NCBI GenBank assembly: GCA_016841325.1 | Contig: JAENZJ010000001.1 | Span: 248,001 to 312,000, forward strand | Direction of reading: 5' to 3' | Origin: Thermincola carboxydiphila | GTDB taxonomy: Bacteria > Bacillota > Thermincolia > Thermincolales > UBA2595 | DNA length: 64,000 nt | In this document: positions 1 to 8,569 of the stretch, piece after piece | Layout: each line of letters begins with the position of its first letter | Position numbering within the stretch: position 1 is the first letter of the stretch | Program-made: the position numbers and the translations under genes | Notes under the pieces: model-generated | Database searches by the model: none | Told to the model about the DNA's origin: nothing | Seen by the model: only the letters and a program-made list of their open reading frames with translations

Positions 1-293
1 ATTATATTGAGGAGCTCAGGCCGCTCACCGGCAATGACCCCCAGGTTCAGGAATATGTACTTGATTCTCCTGTCAGCAGGACTTTTATGAGAAAATTTTC
101 CGGCCTGATTAAATTCCTCATCCCCCATTACATCAAAGAAGGGAAGACCAGCCTGGTTATAGCCATTGGCTGTACCGGCGGGCAGCACCGTTCGGTTACA
201 CTTGTCAACAGGCTGTTTGAATCCCTGAAATCCAGCAACTACCTGGTTAACAAAAGACACCGCGACCTGGAGAAAAACACGTCAGGGGTGTAA
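1..293 (+). CDS. rapZ: RapZ family nucleotide-binding protein, C-terminal part (partial)
   Basis: The reading frame is open from base 3 and ends at the TAA at 291-293, so only about the last 96 residues are present and the start lies outside the window. The visible part carries the RapZ C-terminal signature: [10 protein letters not shown] near the left edge and [11 protein letters not shown] about 40 residues before the end. RapZ (YvcJ in Bacillus) is a P-loop NTPase; in Escherichia coli it controls glmZ decay, and in Firmicutes its role is less clear. The stop is 3 bases before the yvcK start, which matches the conserved rapZ-yvcK pair and implies co-transcription. Confidence 0.93.
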   Translation, partial: YIEELRPLTGNDPQVQEYVLDSPVSRTFMRKFSGLIKFLIPHYIKEGKTSLVIAIGCTGGQHRSVTLVNRLFESLKSSNYLVNKRHRDLEKNTSGV

Positions 294-296
294 TGT

Positions 297-1595
297 ATGG
301 AGAGACTTAAATGGCTTTACCCCGGTTTGCGGATTAAGCGCTGGATGTTTCTGGCTTTTGCCGGGGCTGTCTGTTTTGGTGCCGGGGTAATACTGGTGAC
401 AAACAAGTTGCACCATATTCTTCAGGGGTTTCCCCTGGAAACAGGGCTCCTCCTTCTTGCAGCAGGAGCTTTTATGGTGTGCATCGGGACGCGAAACACC
501 CTGAATTCAATAATACGGGCCCTGGCTCCGGGGAGAGAGGAGGATGTTGCCGGACTTATCTACCGCGAGCATCACCTCAAGCGGGGGCCCAAAGTCGTTG
601 TCGTCGGTGGGGGGACCGGTCTTTCGGTGCTGCTCCGGGGCTTGAAAAAATACACCAGCAATATTACAGCCATTGTTACCGTTGCCGATGACGGGGGCAG
701 TTCCGGAAAGCTGCGCGGTGAATTTGGGATCCTGCCTCCGGGAGATATTCGGAACTGCCTGGTGGCCCTGGCAGATAAGGAGACATTGATGGAAGATCTG
801 TTTCAGCACCGGTTTTCCAATGGTTATGGCCTGGCGGGACACAGTATGGGAAACTTGCTGCTAACAGCAATGACCCAGGTGGTTGGAGATTTTGGGACAG
901 CAGTGAGGGAGATGAGCAAGGTACTGGCTGTCAGGGGTCAGGTTTTGCCGGCCACCCTGAAGAACTGCAGCCTCTGTGCCGAACTCGAAGATGGCAGCAT
1001 TATTGAGGGTGAATCAAAGATCCCGCGTACAGGTAAAAAGATTAAGCGGGTATTCCTGAAACCGGGAGACTGTGAACCTGTACCGGAAGCTTTTCGGGCT
1101 ATCGCAGGCGCCGACCTGATTATCCTGGGTCCGGGAAGCCTGTATACCAGCGTGATCCCTAACCTCCTGGTACGGGGCATGGCTGATGCCATCGCCGCTT
1201 CCCCGGCAGTAACGGTATATGCCTGCAACATTATGACACAACCGGGTGAGACCGATGGCTTCACGGCATCTGACCACATCAGGGCGATTCACCGCCATGC
1301 CGGGTCAGGGTTGATTGATTATGCCATCGTCAATGTTCAGGAAATCCCCCGGAGGCTGCTGCGGAAGTATCAAAAGGACGGCGCTGTTCCGGTTAAGGCT
1401 GACCTGAGACAGATAGAAGAAATGAAAGTAAAACCCGTTAAAGAGGACCTGGTTTTCGAGAGCGATTTGGTACGCCATGACCCGGTCAAACTGGCGGAAT
1501 CAGTGATGGGGCTTATCGGTCAACTTGGGCTGGGTCAGGAGAAATCCCTGCTGCCGGGGCTGTTTCAGGTAAGGCAAAAGGCAAAAGGGGTGTAG
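297..1595 (+). CDS. yvcK: YvcK family gluconeogenesis/cell-shape factor with N-terminal membrane segments
   Basis: The 432-residue protein has two hydrophobic segments (about residues 16-36 and 47-65), then a CofD-like nucleotide-sugar-binding domain beginning with PKVVVVGGGTGLSVL (GGGTG at about 104-108) and followed by VADDGGSSGKLRGEFG and PPGDIRNC. YvcK binds UDP-GlcNAc in Bacillus and is needed for growth on gluconeogenic carbon sources and for normal cell shape. Bacillus YvcK lacks the membrane anchor; the N-terminally anchored form is seen in other Firmicutes. The ATG lies 3 bases after the rapZ stop. whiA, its usual downstream neighbour, is about 8.6 kb away. Confidence 0.93.
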   Translation: MERLKWLYPGLRIKRWMFLAFAGAVCFGAGVILVTNKLHHILQGFPLETGLLLLAAGAFMVCIGTRNTLNSIIRALAPGREEDVAGLIYREHHLKRGPKVVVVGGGTGLSVLLRGLKKYTSNITAIVTVADDGGSSGKLRGEFGILPPGDIRNCLVALADKETLMEDLFQHRFSNGYGLAGHSMGNLLLTAMTQVVGDFGTAVREMSKVLAVRGQVLPATLKNCSLCAELEDGSIIEGESKIPRTGKKIKRVFLKPGDCEPVPEAFRAIAGADLIILGPGSLYTSVIPNLLVRGMADAIAASPAVTVYACNIMTQPGETDGFTASDHIRAIHRHAGSGLIDYAIVNVQEIPRRLLRKYQKDGAVPVKADLRQIEEMKVKPVKEDLVFESDLVRHDPVKLAESVMGLIGQLGLGQEKSLLPGLFQVRQKAKGV

Positions 1596-1647
1596 GTGCA
1601 CCATATTATGACAAAATTTGCAATGTGAGAAGGAAATAAAAATATTT

Positions 1648-1654
1648 TGTCGAA
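1648..1654 (+). promoter_or_regulatory. candidate Spo0A box (TGTCGAA)
   Basis: TGTCGAA lies in an AT-rich setting (TTTTGTCGAAAATA) about 200 bases upstream of a DUF2294 gene. It matches the core of the Spo0A box known from Bacillus and clostridia. A 7-base match is expected several times by chance in 64 kb, so this is a weak call that rests on its intergenic position. Confidence 0.25.
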
Positions 1655-1687
1655 AATAAAATACGTGTTACGAGTTTTAACTAAAAT

Positions 1688-1719
1688 AGGAATGCCTGCT
1701 ATTAAGAGTAGGACTTCCT
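1688..1719 (+). terminator. hairpin after yvcK, possible terminator
   Basis: AGGAA at 1688-1692 pairs with TTCCT at 1715-1719, and a partial inner stem (CCTGCT against AGTAGG) lies between. A short T-rich stretch follows. It is the only terminator-like structure between yvcK and the next gene. Confidence 0.35.
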
Positions 1720-1851
1720 TTCTGGCATCTATTGATACCATCCGGTATCCGGCGTGGAAACCGTATGGTACAGGGATGTCTTTTGTTTTTTTAGGAGAAG
1801 GTATTATCAGTGGCTACCAAGGGGGTGCCTGGAAGACGTGGAGGGGATCCG

Positions 1852-2211
1852 GTGTCTAACCGACCAGACTGCACTTATGCCCGGCATATACTGCTGAGTG
1901 AAACCAAAAAGATTTATAAGGAACTGTTCGGAAAGGGTCCTGAAAACGTTAGGTTACGTATAGCGGGTGATGTCGTGGTCATCGAACTTTCCCGTTTCCT
2001 GCGAACTGCCGAAGTCAGAATGATAGAGCAGCAGCCCCAAAAAGCCCGCCTTATTAAGGCATACCGGCAGGCTATTCTGGAATCTATGAAGGAAGAGGTT
2101 TTGCAAAGGGTGGAGGCGGTATTGGGCTGTAAAGTAATACGATATTTGTATGAAATTGATGTGCCGAAAAATTCGGCGATAACTGTGTTCATATTGGATA
2201 AACCATTTTAA
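1852..2211 (+). CDS. DUF2294 family protein
   Basis: The protein has about 119 residues and contains the DUF2294 pattern: a short helix, then FGKGPENVRLRIAGDVVVIELSRFL in one run (the GKGP...V motif starts near residue 24) and a C-terminal stretch ending in a hydrophobic strand. The function of the family is unknown; members are small and often lie near regulatory or respiratory genes. GTG at 1852 has a strong ribosome binding site (GGAGGGG at 1840-1846, 5 bases away). An in-frame GTG at 1810 with a more distant site is the alternative and would add 14 residues. A second DUF2294 gene lies at 8109, so the pair flanks the two MCP-CheW pairs. Confidence 0.75.
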   Translation: MSNRPDCTYARHILLSETKKIYKELFGKGPENVRLRIAGDVVVIELSRFLRTAEVRMIEQQPQKARLIKAYRQAILESMKEEVLQRVEAVLGCKVIRYLYEIDVPKNSAITVFILDKPF

Positions 2212-2246
2212 ATAACAGGAAAGCGAGTTTAAATAAAATAAAAATA

Positions 2247-2345
2247 GCTTGAAAAAGGTAAACCTGCCGAAAGGCAGGGGCACAAAGCCAAGGGTCTAAG
2301 GCAGTTATTCCTGGAGGATAACTGCTATGACTGCCGGCCGCCAAG
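2247..2345 (+). promoter_or_regulatory. c-di-GMP-I (GEMM) riboswitch aptamer
   Basis: The sequence shows the conserved GEMM-I elements in order: GGTAAACC, a P2 hairpin with GAAA tetraloop (CCTGCCGAAAGGCAGG at about 2263-2278), then GGGCACAAAGCC, GGGTCTAAGG, a P3 hairpin closed by CAGTTAT and ATAACTG, and the CTATGACTGCCGG receptor side. GEMM-I RNAs bind cyclic di-GMP and typically control motility, chemotaxis and surface genes. The next gene downstream is an MCP. A hairpin follows at 2375, so control by termination is likely. Confidence 0.88.
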
Positions 2346-2374
2346 CAGAAGAAAAAAGCCTTTAAACATTTTAG

Positions 2375-2415
2375 AGCCTTTTTGCCTGCCTGGCAGAAAG
2401 GCTTATATATTTTGG
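2375..2415 (+). terminator. expression-platform hairpin after the c-di-GMP riboswitch
   Basis: AGCCTTT at 2375-2381 pairs with AAAGGCT at 2397-2403, and inner TGCC pairs with GGCA. A moderately T-rich tail (TTATATATTTT) follows. It sits about 30 bases after the aptamer, as expected for the switching terminator, and 220 bases before the MCP start. Confidence 0.6.
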
Positions 2416-2638
2416 GAAATGCAGTCTTTACAGATTGAACTTCCCGGTCGACATCTGTGGTTCCAACCGGCCTTAAGTATGGGCCGAATGGTGCTTATAG
2501 ATGTTTTTTGCATTTTTGGAGATTTATAAAACCAATTGTGGGGGGGATGACAAAGAAATTGTACAATGTTTGGAGGTGATTATCAGCCAAAGCCTTATTT
2601 TGTTATTGTAATGAAGATAGAATCGGAGGGGATAAAGT

Positions 2639-4495
2639 ATGAAAATAACAATAGGTAAAAAAATTATCGGAGGATTCCTTTCAATTTCTCTATTATTAAT
2701 TGTTACTGCATATTTTGGAATAGCCGGAATGACTACAATGGAGAAAAATTATGCTGAAATAATTTCCGTCAATATGCCGATAGATACATATGTATCGGAT
2801 ATCGGGACTATTCAGATGGAGCAGGTGGCTAAGGTGCGGGGCTTTATATTGTATCAGGACCAGGGAAATATTGAGGACTATAACAAACTTGACCAGGAAC
2901 AGGCCCGGCTTTTTGAAGAGCTTTCCGGGCTGCTGGTTACTGATGAATCAAGGCAGTATAAAGAGAAACTCCTCGCGAGCAGCGATAGTTATAATGATAT
3001 AGCTCAGGAGGTCTTTGGCCTTGTCAGGTCAGGAGATATTAACGGTGCGGCAATAGCATCTGAAAAAGCAAGGCCTGTCATTAATGAATTTAAGCAAATT
3101 CAGGAAGAATGGAACAAATTTGTGGCAGAGCAAAACAGTGAAGTAATTAAAGAGGCAGATAACCAGTTCCTAAGGAGCAAATATCTGGCTTACGGCATAT
3201 CAGGGGCAGCACTTCTAATTTCGGTTATACTTGGCATAATCCTTAGCAGAGCTATATCAAGACCTATTAACAGGCTGGCGGCGGTTGCTGAGCAGATTTC
3301 CCAGGGGGACCTGACTGTAGATGTTCCTGAAGTTACGACCAGGGATGAGGTTCGAATCCTGACAGCATCATTTGGAGTCATGGTAAAAAACCTTAGAGAA
3401 CTACTTAGAGGCGTAAATAATTCTTCACAGACTGTGGCAGCTACCAGTGAGGAATTGTCATCAAATGCAGAGGAAGCCACCAAGGCGACCCAGCAGGTGG
3501 CCAAAGCCATCGAACAGGTTGCTGCCGGAGCAGGTGAGCAGTCAAAGAGTGTCACCGAAACCGTCAAGGTGGTGGAACAGGTTTCCCAGGCTATTGAACA
3601 GATTGCCTCAGGAGCCCAGGAACAGAGCAAGAATGTAGTAAGTTCAACCGAACTGGTAAACGGAATGGCCCGGAAAATCGATACCATGGCTGACGGTATG
3701 GAAACAGTAAGAGAGGTGGCGGAACAGAGCAAGACCGTTGCTGAAAGCGGCGGTGAGTCGGTTAAGAAAACCGTTGCCGGGATGTATAAGGTAAAAGATG
3801 CGTCATCTGATACCGCACTGAAGATAAGGGAACTGGGAGAACAGTCCCAGAAAATCGGTGAAATCATCGAGGTGATTGATGACATCGCCGAACAGACTAA
3901 CTTACTGGCCTTAAATGCAGCCATAGAGGCAGCCCGTGCCGGTGAACACGGTAAGGGATTTGCCGTGGTGGCCGACGAGGTGCGCAAGCTGGCAGAGCGG
4001 TCCGGTAAAGCTACCAAGGAGATAGCGGAACTTATTACCGGGATCCAGAGAGGAACAGCGGCTGCGGTTGAATCCATGGAAATAGGGACCAGAGAAGTTG
4101 AGGAAGGGGTAATCCTGGCTCAGGAAGCAGGAAAAGCCCTTGAGGAAATTATGTCGGGAGTAAAAACCTCCAGTGAACATGTGAACCGGATTATGGACAT
4201 TATTGATGATATCCTTAAAGGAAGCAAGGAAGTAGCCGAGACAGTTAACAATGTCGCGGCAATAACAGAAGAGAATACAGCAGCGACAGAGGAGATGGCT
4301 GCATCTGCACAGCAGGTGAATTCTGCAATGCAGAGTATTGCCTCAGTATCTGAAGAAAGTGCGGCAGCAGCAGAAGAGGTCTCGGCCTCAACAGAAGAGC
4401 TGAACGCATCTGTGGAAGAGATTTCGGCGTCCTCTGAACAATTGGCCAAAATGGCTCAGGAGCTGCAGGACATGGTTGCCAGGTTCAAGGTGTAA
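2639..4495 (+). CDS. methyl-accepting chemotaxis protein 1
   Basis: The 618-residue receptor has a transmembrane segment at about 10-30, a roughly 150-residue extracellular helical sensor region of the four-helix-bundle type, a second transmembrane segment at about 184-205, a HAMP domain ([19 protein letters not shown]) and a long cytoplasmic coiled coil with the signalling tip [19 protein letters not shown]. It should pass attractant or repellent signals to CheA through CheW. The ATG has GGAGGGG upstream. The gene follows a c-di-GMP-I riboswitch and is followed 24 bases later by cheW, so they form an operon. From base 3521 its signalling half is identical in DNA to that of the second MCP. 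Confidence 0.95.
   Translation: MKITIGKKIIGGFLSISLLLIVTAYFGIAGMTTMEKNYAEIISVNMPIDTYVSDIGTIQMEQVAKVRGFILYQDQGNIEDYNKLDQEQARLFEELSGLLVTDESRQYKEKLLASSDSYNDIAQEVFGLVRSGDINGAAIASEKARPVINEFKQIQEEWNKFVAEQNSEVIKEADNQFLRSKYLAYGISGAALLISVILGIILSRAISRPINRLAAVAEQISQGDLTVDVPEVTTRDEVRILTASFGVMVKNLRELLRGVNNSSQTVAATSEELSSNAEEATKATQQVAKAIEQVAAGAGEQSKSVTETVKVVEQVSQAIEQIASGAQEQSKNVVSSTELVNGMARKIDTMADGMETVREVAEQSKTVAESGGESVKKTVAGMYKVKDASSDTALKIRELGEQSQKIGEIIEVIDDIAEQTNLLALNAAIEAARAGEHGKGFAVVADEVRKLAERSGKATKEIAELITGIQRGTAAAVESMEIGTREVEEGVILAQEAGKALEEIMSGVKTSSEHVNRIMDIIDDILKGSKEVAETVNNVAAITEENTAATEEMAASAQQVNSAMQSIASVSEESAAAAEEVSASTEELNASVEEISASSEQLAKMAQELQDMVARFKV
3521..4428 (+). repeat. 908-base direct repeat, copy 1 (MCP signalling domain)
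   Basis: Bases 3521-4428 read identically to 6266-7173 (offset 2745). Mismatches appear immediately outside at both ends. The repeat covers most of the cytoplasmic signalling domain but not the sensor, HAMP or last residues. The identity includes third codon positions, so it reflects recent duplication or gene conversion. Confidence 0.93.
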
Positions 4496-4519
4496 CCTGC
4501 ATAATTTGGAGGTGAGGCA

Positions 4520-4993
4520 ATGGAGTACAAGACATCTGAAGAAAAACAGTATGTAGTGTTCAGAATGAATATGGAAGTCTTTGGCCTGGAAATAAACAGG
4601 GTTAAGGAGATCATTACTTATCAGGAATACACTAATATACCCGGAGCCGGCGAATTGGTGGAAGGGGTGATAAACCTCAGGGGTCATGTTATCCCGATCT
4701 TTGACCTGAGGAAAAGGTTTGGCTTTTCGCAGGCGGAAAGGACCGGAAGTACCCGGATTGTTGTGGTGGAAGCAAATGATAATACCGTAGGTATTGTAGT
4801 CGATGGTGTATCAGAGGTGTTGGCGATACCCGGAGGCATGATAGAGGAACCGTCAGCTATGCTTACATCAGGACTCGATTCAGATTTCATTACCGGAATA
4901 GCCAAGATGGATGAAAGACTTATTATTATTCTGGACCTGGAGAGGGTTGTCAGCATAGATACGGACCGGAGTGCAGCGCCGGAAGCAGTTTAA
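4520..4993 (+). CDS. cheW: CheW-like chemotaxis coupling protein 1
   Basis: This 157-residue protein consists of one CheW domain: EEKQYVVFRMNMEVFGLEI at residues 8-26, the GVINLRGHVIPIFDLRKRFG motif and a C-terminal IIILDLERV strand. CheW couples chemoreceptors to the CheA kinase in the cytoplasm. The gene starts 24 bases after the MCP stop behind GGAGGTGAGG and is closed by a terminator at 5002. No CheA or CheY gene is present in the window, so it must work with partners encoded elsewhere. Confidence 0.93.
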   Translation: MEYKTSEEKQYVVFRMNMEVFGLEINRVKEIITYQEYTNIPGAGELVEGVINLRGHVIPIFDLRKRFGFSQAERTGSTRIVVVEANDNTVGIVVDGVSEVLAIPGGMIEEPSAMLTSGLDSDFITGIAKMDERLIIILDLERVVSIDTDRSAAPEAV

Positions 4994-5001
4994 AATGTGC
5001 T

Positions 5002-5037
5002 ATAGATAGCCGCCTGATGGTGGTTATCTATTTTTTT
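5002..5037 (+). terminator. rho-independent terminator after MCP1-cheW
   Basis: ATAGATAGCC at 5002-5011 pairs with GGTTATCTAT at 5022-5031, followed by seven T residues. It closes the first MCP-cheW unit, so the second MCP is transcribed separately. Confidence 0.85.
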
Positions 5038-5386
5038 AAAAAGATTTTAACAAATAATACCTAAAAAAGAGGAAAAAATCGAACAATGTCGTAATATGTA
5101 TACATTGCTATACATAATAATGAGTTTGCTTAGTATTTATAAACCCGAAATAAACAAAAATAGAGGGTGAAAGTAATCCGGAAATAAGCCGGATTAAAAG
5201 ACCTGGTGCTGTTTGGCTGTCCGTGGGCCTTCAAAAAAGGAGACGGTGGCCGGTTTCAGTATTGGGTTTTTATTTTTGTTGAAGAAAAATTAATATAAAG
5301 GGGGGAGAGTTGTAAACGAAAGGATTCTAATAGAATCGCATGGAAGAAAATAACTGCATAATTTACAAAAATGAGGAGGCGATTTT
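5038..5386 (+). other. leader region of MCP2, possible structured RNA
   Basis: This 349-base stretch has no coding capacity I can support. It holds a hairpin (AATCCGG at about 5177 with CCGGATT) and a paired GGCC-rich segment around 5226-5252, then GGGGGGAGAG about 90 bases before the start. It lacks the GAAA-tetraloop hairpin and GGTCTAAGG segment of a GEMM-I riboswitch, although the paralogous MCP1 gene has one. The promoter was not recognised with certainty. Confidence 0.35.
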
Positions 5387-7240
5387 ATGAAAAAAATTAG
5401 CTACAAGATTCTTGCCGGTTACCTGGTGGTGCTGATTCTCCTGGCAGTAGTTGCATATCTGGGGATCAGTGGTATGCAGAGTGGGCAGCAGGGTTTTACC
5501 GCACTTGTTAATAAACGTCTGGACCTTACCTCCAACATTGAAAGAATGAGATACTACATCACCAGTCAGGGTTACAGTTTCAGGGGATATATGATAACCA
5601 AGGACAGCTCCTGGTATGATAAGTTCATTGAATATGGTGAAAAGGTAGGGTTAGCTGAAGAAAACATCAAAAAAGAGATGACCACAAAGCAGGGGGCCGA
5701 AACGCTGGCCAAGATGGTAGATCTACAGAAACGGTATGAAGATGTCTGTGCACAGGTAAAAACACTGATTGATACAGGCCGTGAAAATGAAGTAACCCCG
5801 TATACAGATGAAGCAGGCAAGATATTTGCCGAACTGGAGACATTGGGAGATGAATTTGTCCAGCTGAATGAACAGGCCAGCCAGGACGGAATTCTTGCTG
5901 AGGTCCGGAATGCGGAAAGGACCCAAATGATAAGTATAGTGGTCTCGGTGTTGGCAGCGCTGTTGAGTATTGGCATCGGTCTGTTCCTGAGTCGGAGTAT
6001 TTCCAGGCCAGTGGTGGCACTGTCCGCTGCCCTTACCAGGGTTTCCGACGGGGACCTTAGTGTGGAGAAAGTCCGGACAACCACCAGGGATGAGGTTGGA
6101 CAGATGACAATGGCTTTCAACACTATGCTGGAAAGCCTGAGGAATATGATTAACCAGATTAGTGCATCCTCGCAGTCGGTGGCGGCAACCAGTGAAGAAC
6201 TGTCATCCAACGGGGAGGAAGCTACCAGGGCAACCCAGCAGGTGGCCAAAGCCATCGAGCAGATTGCTGCCGGAGCAGGTGAGCAGTCAAAGAGTGTCAC
6301 CGAAACCGTCAAGGTGGTGGAACAGGTTTCCCAGGCTATTGAACAGATTGCCTCAGGAGCCCAGGAACAGAGCAAGAATGTAGTAAGTTCAACCGAACTG
6401 GTAAACGGAATGGCCCGGAAAATCGATACCATGGCTGACGGTATGGAAACAGTAAGAGAGGTGGCGGAACAGAGCAAGACCGTTGCTGAAAGCGGCGGTG
6501 AGTCGGTTAAGAAAACCGTTGCCGGGATGTATAAGGTAAAAGATGCGTCATCTGATACCGCACTGAAGATAAGGGAACTGGGAGAACAGTCCCAGAAAAT
6601 CGGTGAAATCATCGAGGTGATTGATGACATCGCCGAACAGACTAACTTACTGGCCTTAAATGCAGCCATAGAGGCAGCCCGTGCCGGTGAACACGGTAAG
6701 GGATTTGCCGTGGTGGCCGACGAGGTGCGCAAGCTGGCAGAGCGGTCCGGTAAAGCTACCAAGGAGATAGCGGAACTTATTACCGGGATCCAGAGAGGAA
6801 CAGCGGCTGCGGTTGAATCCATGGAAATAGGGACCAGAGAAGTTGAGGAAGGGGTAATCCTGGCTCAGGAAGCAGGAAAAGCCCTTGAGGAAATTATGTC
6901 GGGAGTAAAAACCTCCAGTGAACATGTGAACCGGATTATGGACATTATTGATGATATCCTTAAAGGAAGCAAGGAAGTAGCCGAGACAGTTAACAATGTC
7001 GCGGCAATAACAGAAGAGAATACAGCAGCGACAGAGGAGATGGCTGCATCTGCACAGCAGGTGAATTCTGCAATGCAGAGTATTGCCTCAGTATCTGAAG
7101 AAAGTGCGGCAGCAGCAGAAGAGGTCTCGGCCTCAACAGAAGAGCTGAACGCATCTGTGGAAGAGATTTCGGCCTCCTCGGAACAATTGGCCAAAATGGC
7201 CCAGGAACTGCAGCAGATGGTGGCCAATTTCAGGTTATAG
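5387..7240 (+). CDS. methyl-accepting chemotaxis protein 2
   Basis: The 617-residue receptor has the same plan as MCP1: transmembrane segment at about 7-28, an extracellular helical sensor of about 150 residues, a second transmembrane segment at about 184-206, HAMP ([20 protein letters not shown]) and the MCP signalling domain with [19 protein letters not shown]. The sensor and HAMP parts differ clearly from MCP1, whereas the signalling part is identical in sequence over 908 bases. The ATG follows GAGGAGGCG. A cheW gene lies 51 bases downstream. The two receptors probably sense different ligands but feed the same pathway. Confidence 0.95.
   Translation: MKKISYKILAGYLVVLILLAVVAYLGISGMQSGQQGFTALVNKRLDLTSNIERMRYYITSQGYSFRGYMITKDSSWYDKFIEYGEKVGLAEENIKKEMTTKQGAETLAKMVDLQKRYEDVCAQVKTLIDTGRENEVTPYTDEAGKIFAELETLGDEFVQLNEQASQDGILAEVRNAERTQMISIVVSVLAALLSIGIGLFLSRSISRPVVALSAALTRVSDGDLSVEKVRTTTRDEVGQMTMAFNTMLESLRNMINQISASSQSVAATSEELSSNGEEATRATQQVAKAIEQIAAGAGEQSKSVTETVKVVEQVSQAIEQIASGAQEQSKNVVSSTELVNGMARKIDTMADGMETVREVAEQSKTVAESGGESVKKTVAGMYKVKDASSDTALKIRELGEQSQKIGEIIEVIDDIAEQTNLLALNAAIEAARAGEHGKGFAVVADEVRKLAERSGKATKEIAELITGIQRGTAAAVESMEIGTREVEEGVILAQEAGKALEEIMSGVKTSSEHVNRIMDIIDDILKGSKEVAETVNNVAAITEENTAATEEMAASAQQVNSAMQSIASVSEESAAAAEEVSASTEELNASVEEISASSEQLAKMAQELQQMVANFRL
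6266..7173 (+). repeat. 908-base direct repeat, copy 2 (MCP signalling domain)
   Basis: This is the partner of 3521-4428. The first difference on the left is in the CAG-GTT / CAG-ATT codons just before 6266, and the first on the right is GCG versus GCC at 4429 / 7174. Recombination between the copies would delete or duplicate about 2.7 kb and create a chimeric receptor. Confidence 0.93.
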
Positions 7241-7291
7241 ACTGCAGGTGGGGTGACATAACCCCAGGCTGCGGAAACAGGAGGGAAACTG

Positions 7292-7780
7292 ATGTCAGAG
7301 ATGGCTGTTCAAAGGCAGGATTTTGATGGCAGGACAAATGATGAGAAACAATATGTAGTGTTTCAACTGGGTGCAGAAGTATTTGGAATGGATATCCATA
7401 AGATCAAGGAGATAATCACCTATCGTGAAACAACCCAGCTGCCCGGCACGGGGCACCTGAGTGAAGGGGTGATTAACCTGAGGGGAACAGTAATCCCGGT
7501 CTTCTGCCTGAGAAAGAAATTTGGCTTTCCGGAGTCGGAAAAAGACCGTAATACCCGCATCGTTGTTGTCGAAGTCTATGACAATACAGTAGGAATAGTG
7601 GTTGATGCGGTTGCTGAGGTACTGCTGATACCGGAAGATACTATTGAAGAACCATCGGCAATGGTAACATCTGATGTGGATGCCGACTATATCACCGGGA
7701 TTGCCAAGCTGGAAGACCGGCTGGTAATCATCCTGGACCTGGAGAAGGTAATCAGCACCGGTGCGGCAAACATTCAATAG
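7292..7780 (+). CDS. cheW: CheW-like chemotaxis coupling protein 2
   Basis: The 162-residue protein is a single CheW domain, with EKQYVVFQLGAEVFGMDI near the start, GVINLRGTVIPVFCLRKKFG and LVIILDLEKVI at the end. It resembles the first CheW over its whole length but differs at many positions, unlike the identical MCP halves. It lies 51 bases after MCP2 behind GGAGGG. An N-terminal extension of about 10 residues is present relative to the first copy. Confidence 0.93.
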   Translation: MSEMAVQRQDFDGRTNDEKQYVVFQLGAEVFGMDIHKIKEIITYRETTQLPGTGHLSEGVINLRGTVIPVFCLRKKFGFPESEKDRNTRIVVVEVYDNTVGIVVDAVAEVLLIPEDTIEEPSAMVTSDVDADYITGIAKLEDRLVIILDLEKVISTGAANIQ

Positions 7781-7833
7781 TTTTTCAATAAAATAATTTA
7801 AAAATATCATCTGTAACATGTTGACTTATTGTC

Positions 7834-7900
7834 AAAGGCCCAAATGATTTCATAGAGAAGTTTTCAGCGGAGAAGTTCTCTATGGAACAACAGGGCCTTT
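7834..7900 (+). other. nested hairpin, terminator-like or structured RNA
   Basis: AAAGGCCC at 7834-7841 pairs with GGGCCTTT at 7893-7900, and inside it CATAGAGAA at 7851-7859 pairs with TTCTCTATG at 7876-7884. The tail after it (ATATCTTAAGG) is not a clean T tract. It may terminate the MCP2-cheW unit or be part of a regulatory RNA; the double stem with symmetric internal loops is unusual for a simple terminator. Confidence 0.5.
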
Positions 7901-7964
7901 ATATCTTAAGGCTACGCCCCTGATAATAATACCTATTTAGTATAAAAAGGGAAAGGTCACAGGG

Positions 7965-7971
7965 TGTCGAA
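7965..7971 (+). promoter_or_regulatory. candidate Spo0A box (TGTCGAA)
   Basis: TGTCGAA lies in the intergenic region 138 bases upstream of the second DUF2294 gene, matching the candidate box upstream of the first DUF2294 gene at 1648. The motif is short and the call is weak on its own. Confidence 0.25.
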
Positions 7972-8108
7972 AGTATTGTTCTGAAAACAAAACAGTGCTG
8001 TTTACACAAGTCGCCCCGTAAGTGTTATCAAAAAAAGGTGTAGTGGTGCAGGTACAGGACAAATAGGCAGTAAAATCTGCTAATAAGTATTTGAAGGGGC
8101 AGCGTGGT

Positions 8109-8450
8109 ATGAAAAAAGGGGAACAAACACTGGAGAATTCAATAGCCTCTATGATTGCCAGGGAGATAAAGAACGGTACCGGAAAAGGGCCCGCAAATAC
8201 CGAGGTTTATCTGCACAGAAACTACCTGCTGGTTAAAGTATCGGGATACCTGCTTCCTTATGAGAAAGAGTTAAGTCGGGTTCGGCAGGGATGTTTTGAT
8301 GTTAAGTTCAATAGAATCAGGTGGGCCCATACAAACATAGATGTGCTGATGGAAAAAATGTCATCCCTGGTGGGGAGGAAGATAAAAGAATTTTACTATG
8401 ATGTCAACCCTGAACAGGATACCTCCGTAACGGTATGGTTTTTTGAATAA
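8109..8450 (+). CDS. DUF2294 family protein
   Basis: The protein has 113 residues. After an N-terminal helix (LENSIASMIAREIKNGTGKG) it shows the family motif GKGPANTEVYLHRNYLLVKV, then a helix and a C-terminal strand ending in TSVTVWFFE. It is distantly similar to the DUF2294 protein at 1852. The function is unknown. The ATG at 8109 has AAGGGGC 8 bases upstream and is preferred over the in-frame TTG at 8091. It is followed by its own terminator, so it appears monocistronic. Confidence 0.75.
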   Translation: MKKGEQTLENSIASMIAREIKNGTGKGPANTEVYLHRNYLLVKVSGYLLPYEKELSRVRQGCFDVKFNRIRWAHTNIDVLMEKMSSLVGRKIKEFYYDVNPEQDTSVTVWFFE

Positions 8451-8490
8451 TTACAGAGGCTGGTGCTGCAGACGGGCGTGACAACTGACA

Positions 8491-8528
8491 GCTTCTGCCA
8501 TATAATAATGGTGAAGCCCCCCTTTTTT
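8491..8528 (+). terminator. rho-independent terminator
   Basis: GCTTCTGCCAT at 8491-8501 pairs, with one bulge, with ATGGTGAAGC at 8508-8517, followed by a C run and six T residues. It separates the DUF2294 gene from crcB. I compared the surrounding bases with the fluoride riboswitch and could not fit them convincingly. Confidence 0.65.
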
Positions 8529-8569
8529 ATTAAATATTTACTGATATTTTAATAGAGCAGGTGATCTGT

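Noticed and set aside
1647-1859. 70-codon frame upstream of the first DUF2294 gene
   Set aside because: It starts without a ribosome binding site, spans the terminator-like hairpin and overlaps the DUF2294 start; no homology is recognisable.
3190-4077. Long open frames on the minus strand of both MCP genes (also 5572-6822)
   Set aside because: They are antisense to a well-supported coding region, are Ser/Ala-rich as expected from reversed MCP codons, and have no ribosome binding site.
8451-8569. Fluoride riboswitch upstream of crcB
   Set aside because: A fluoride riboswitch would be expected here, but the bases do not fit the crcB-motif pseudoknot and conserved loops. What is present is explained by a terminator hairpin at 8491-8528.
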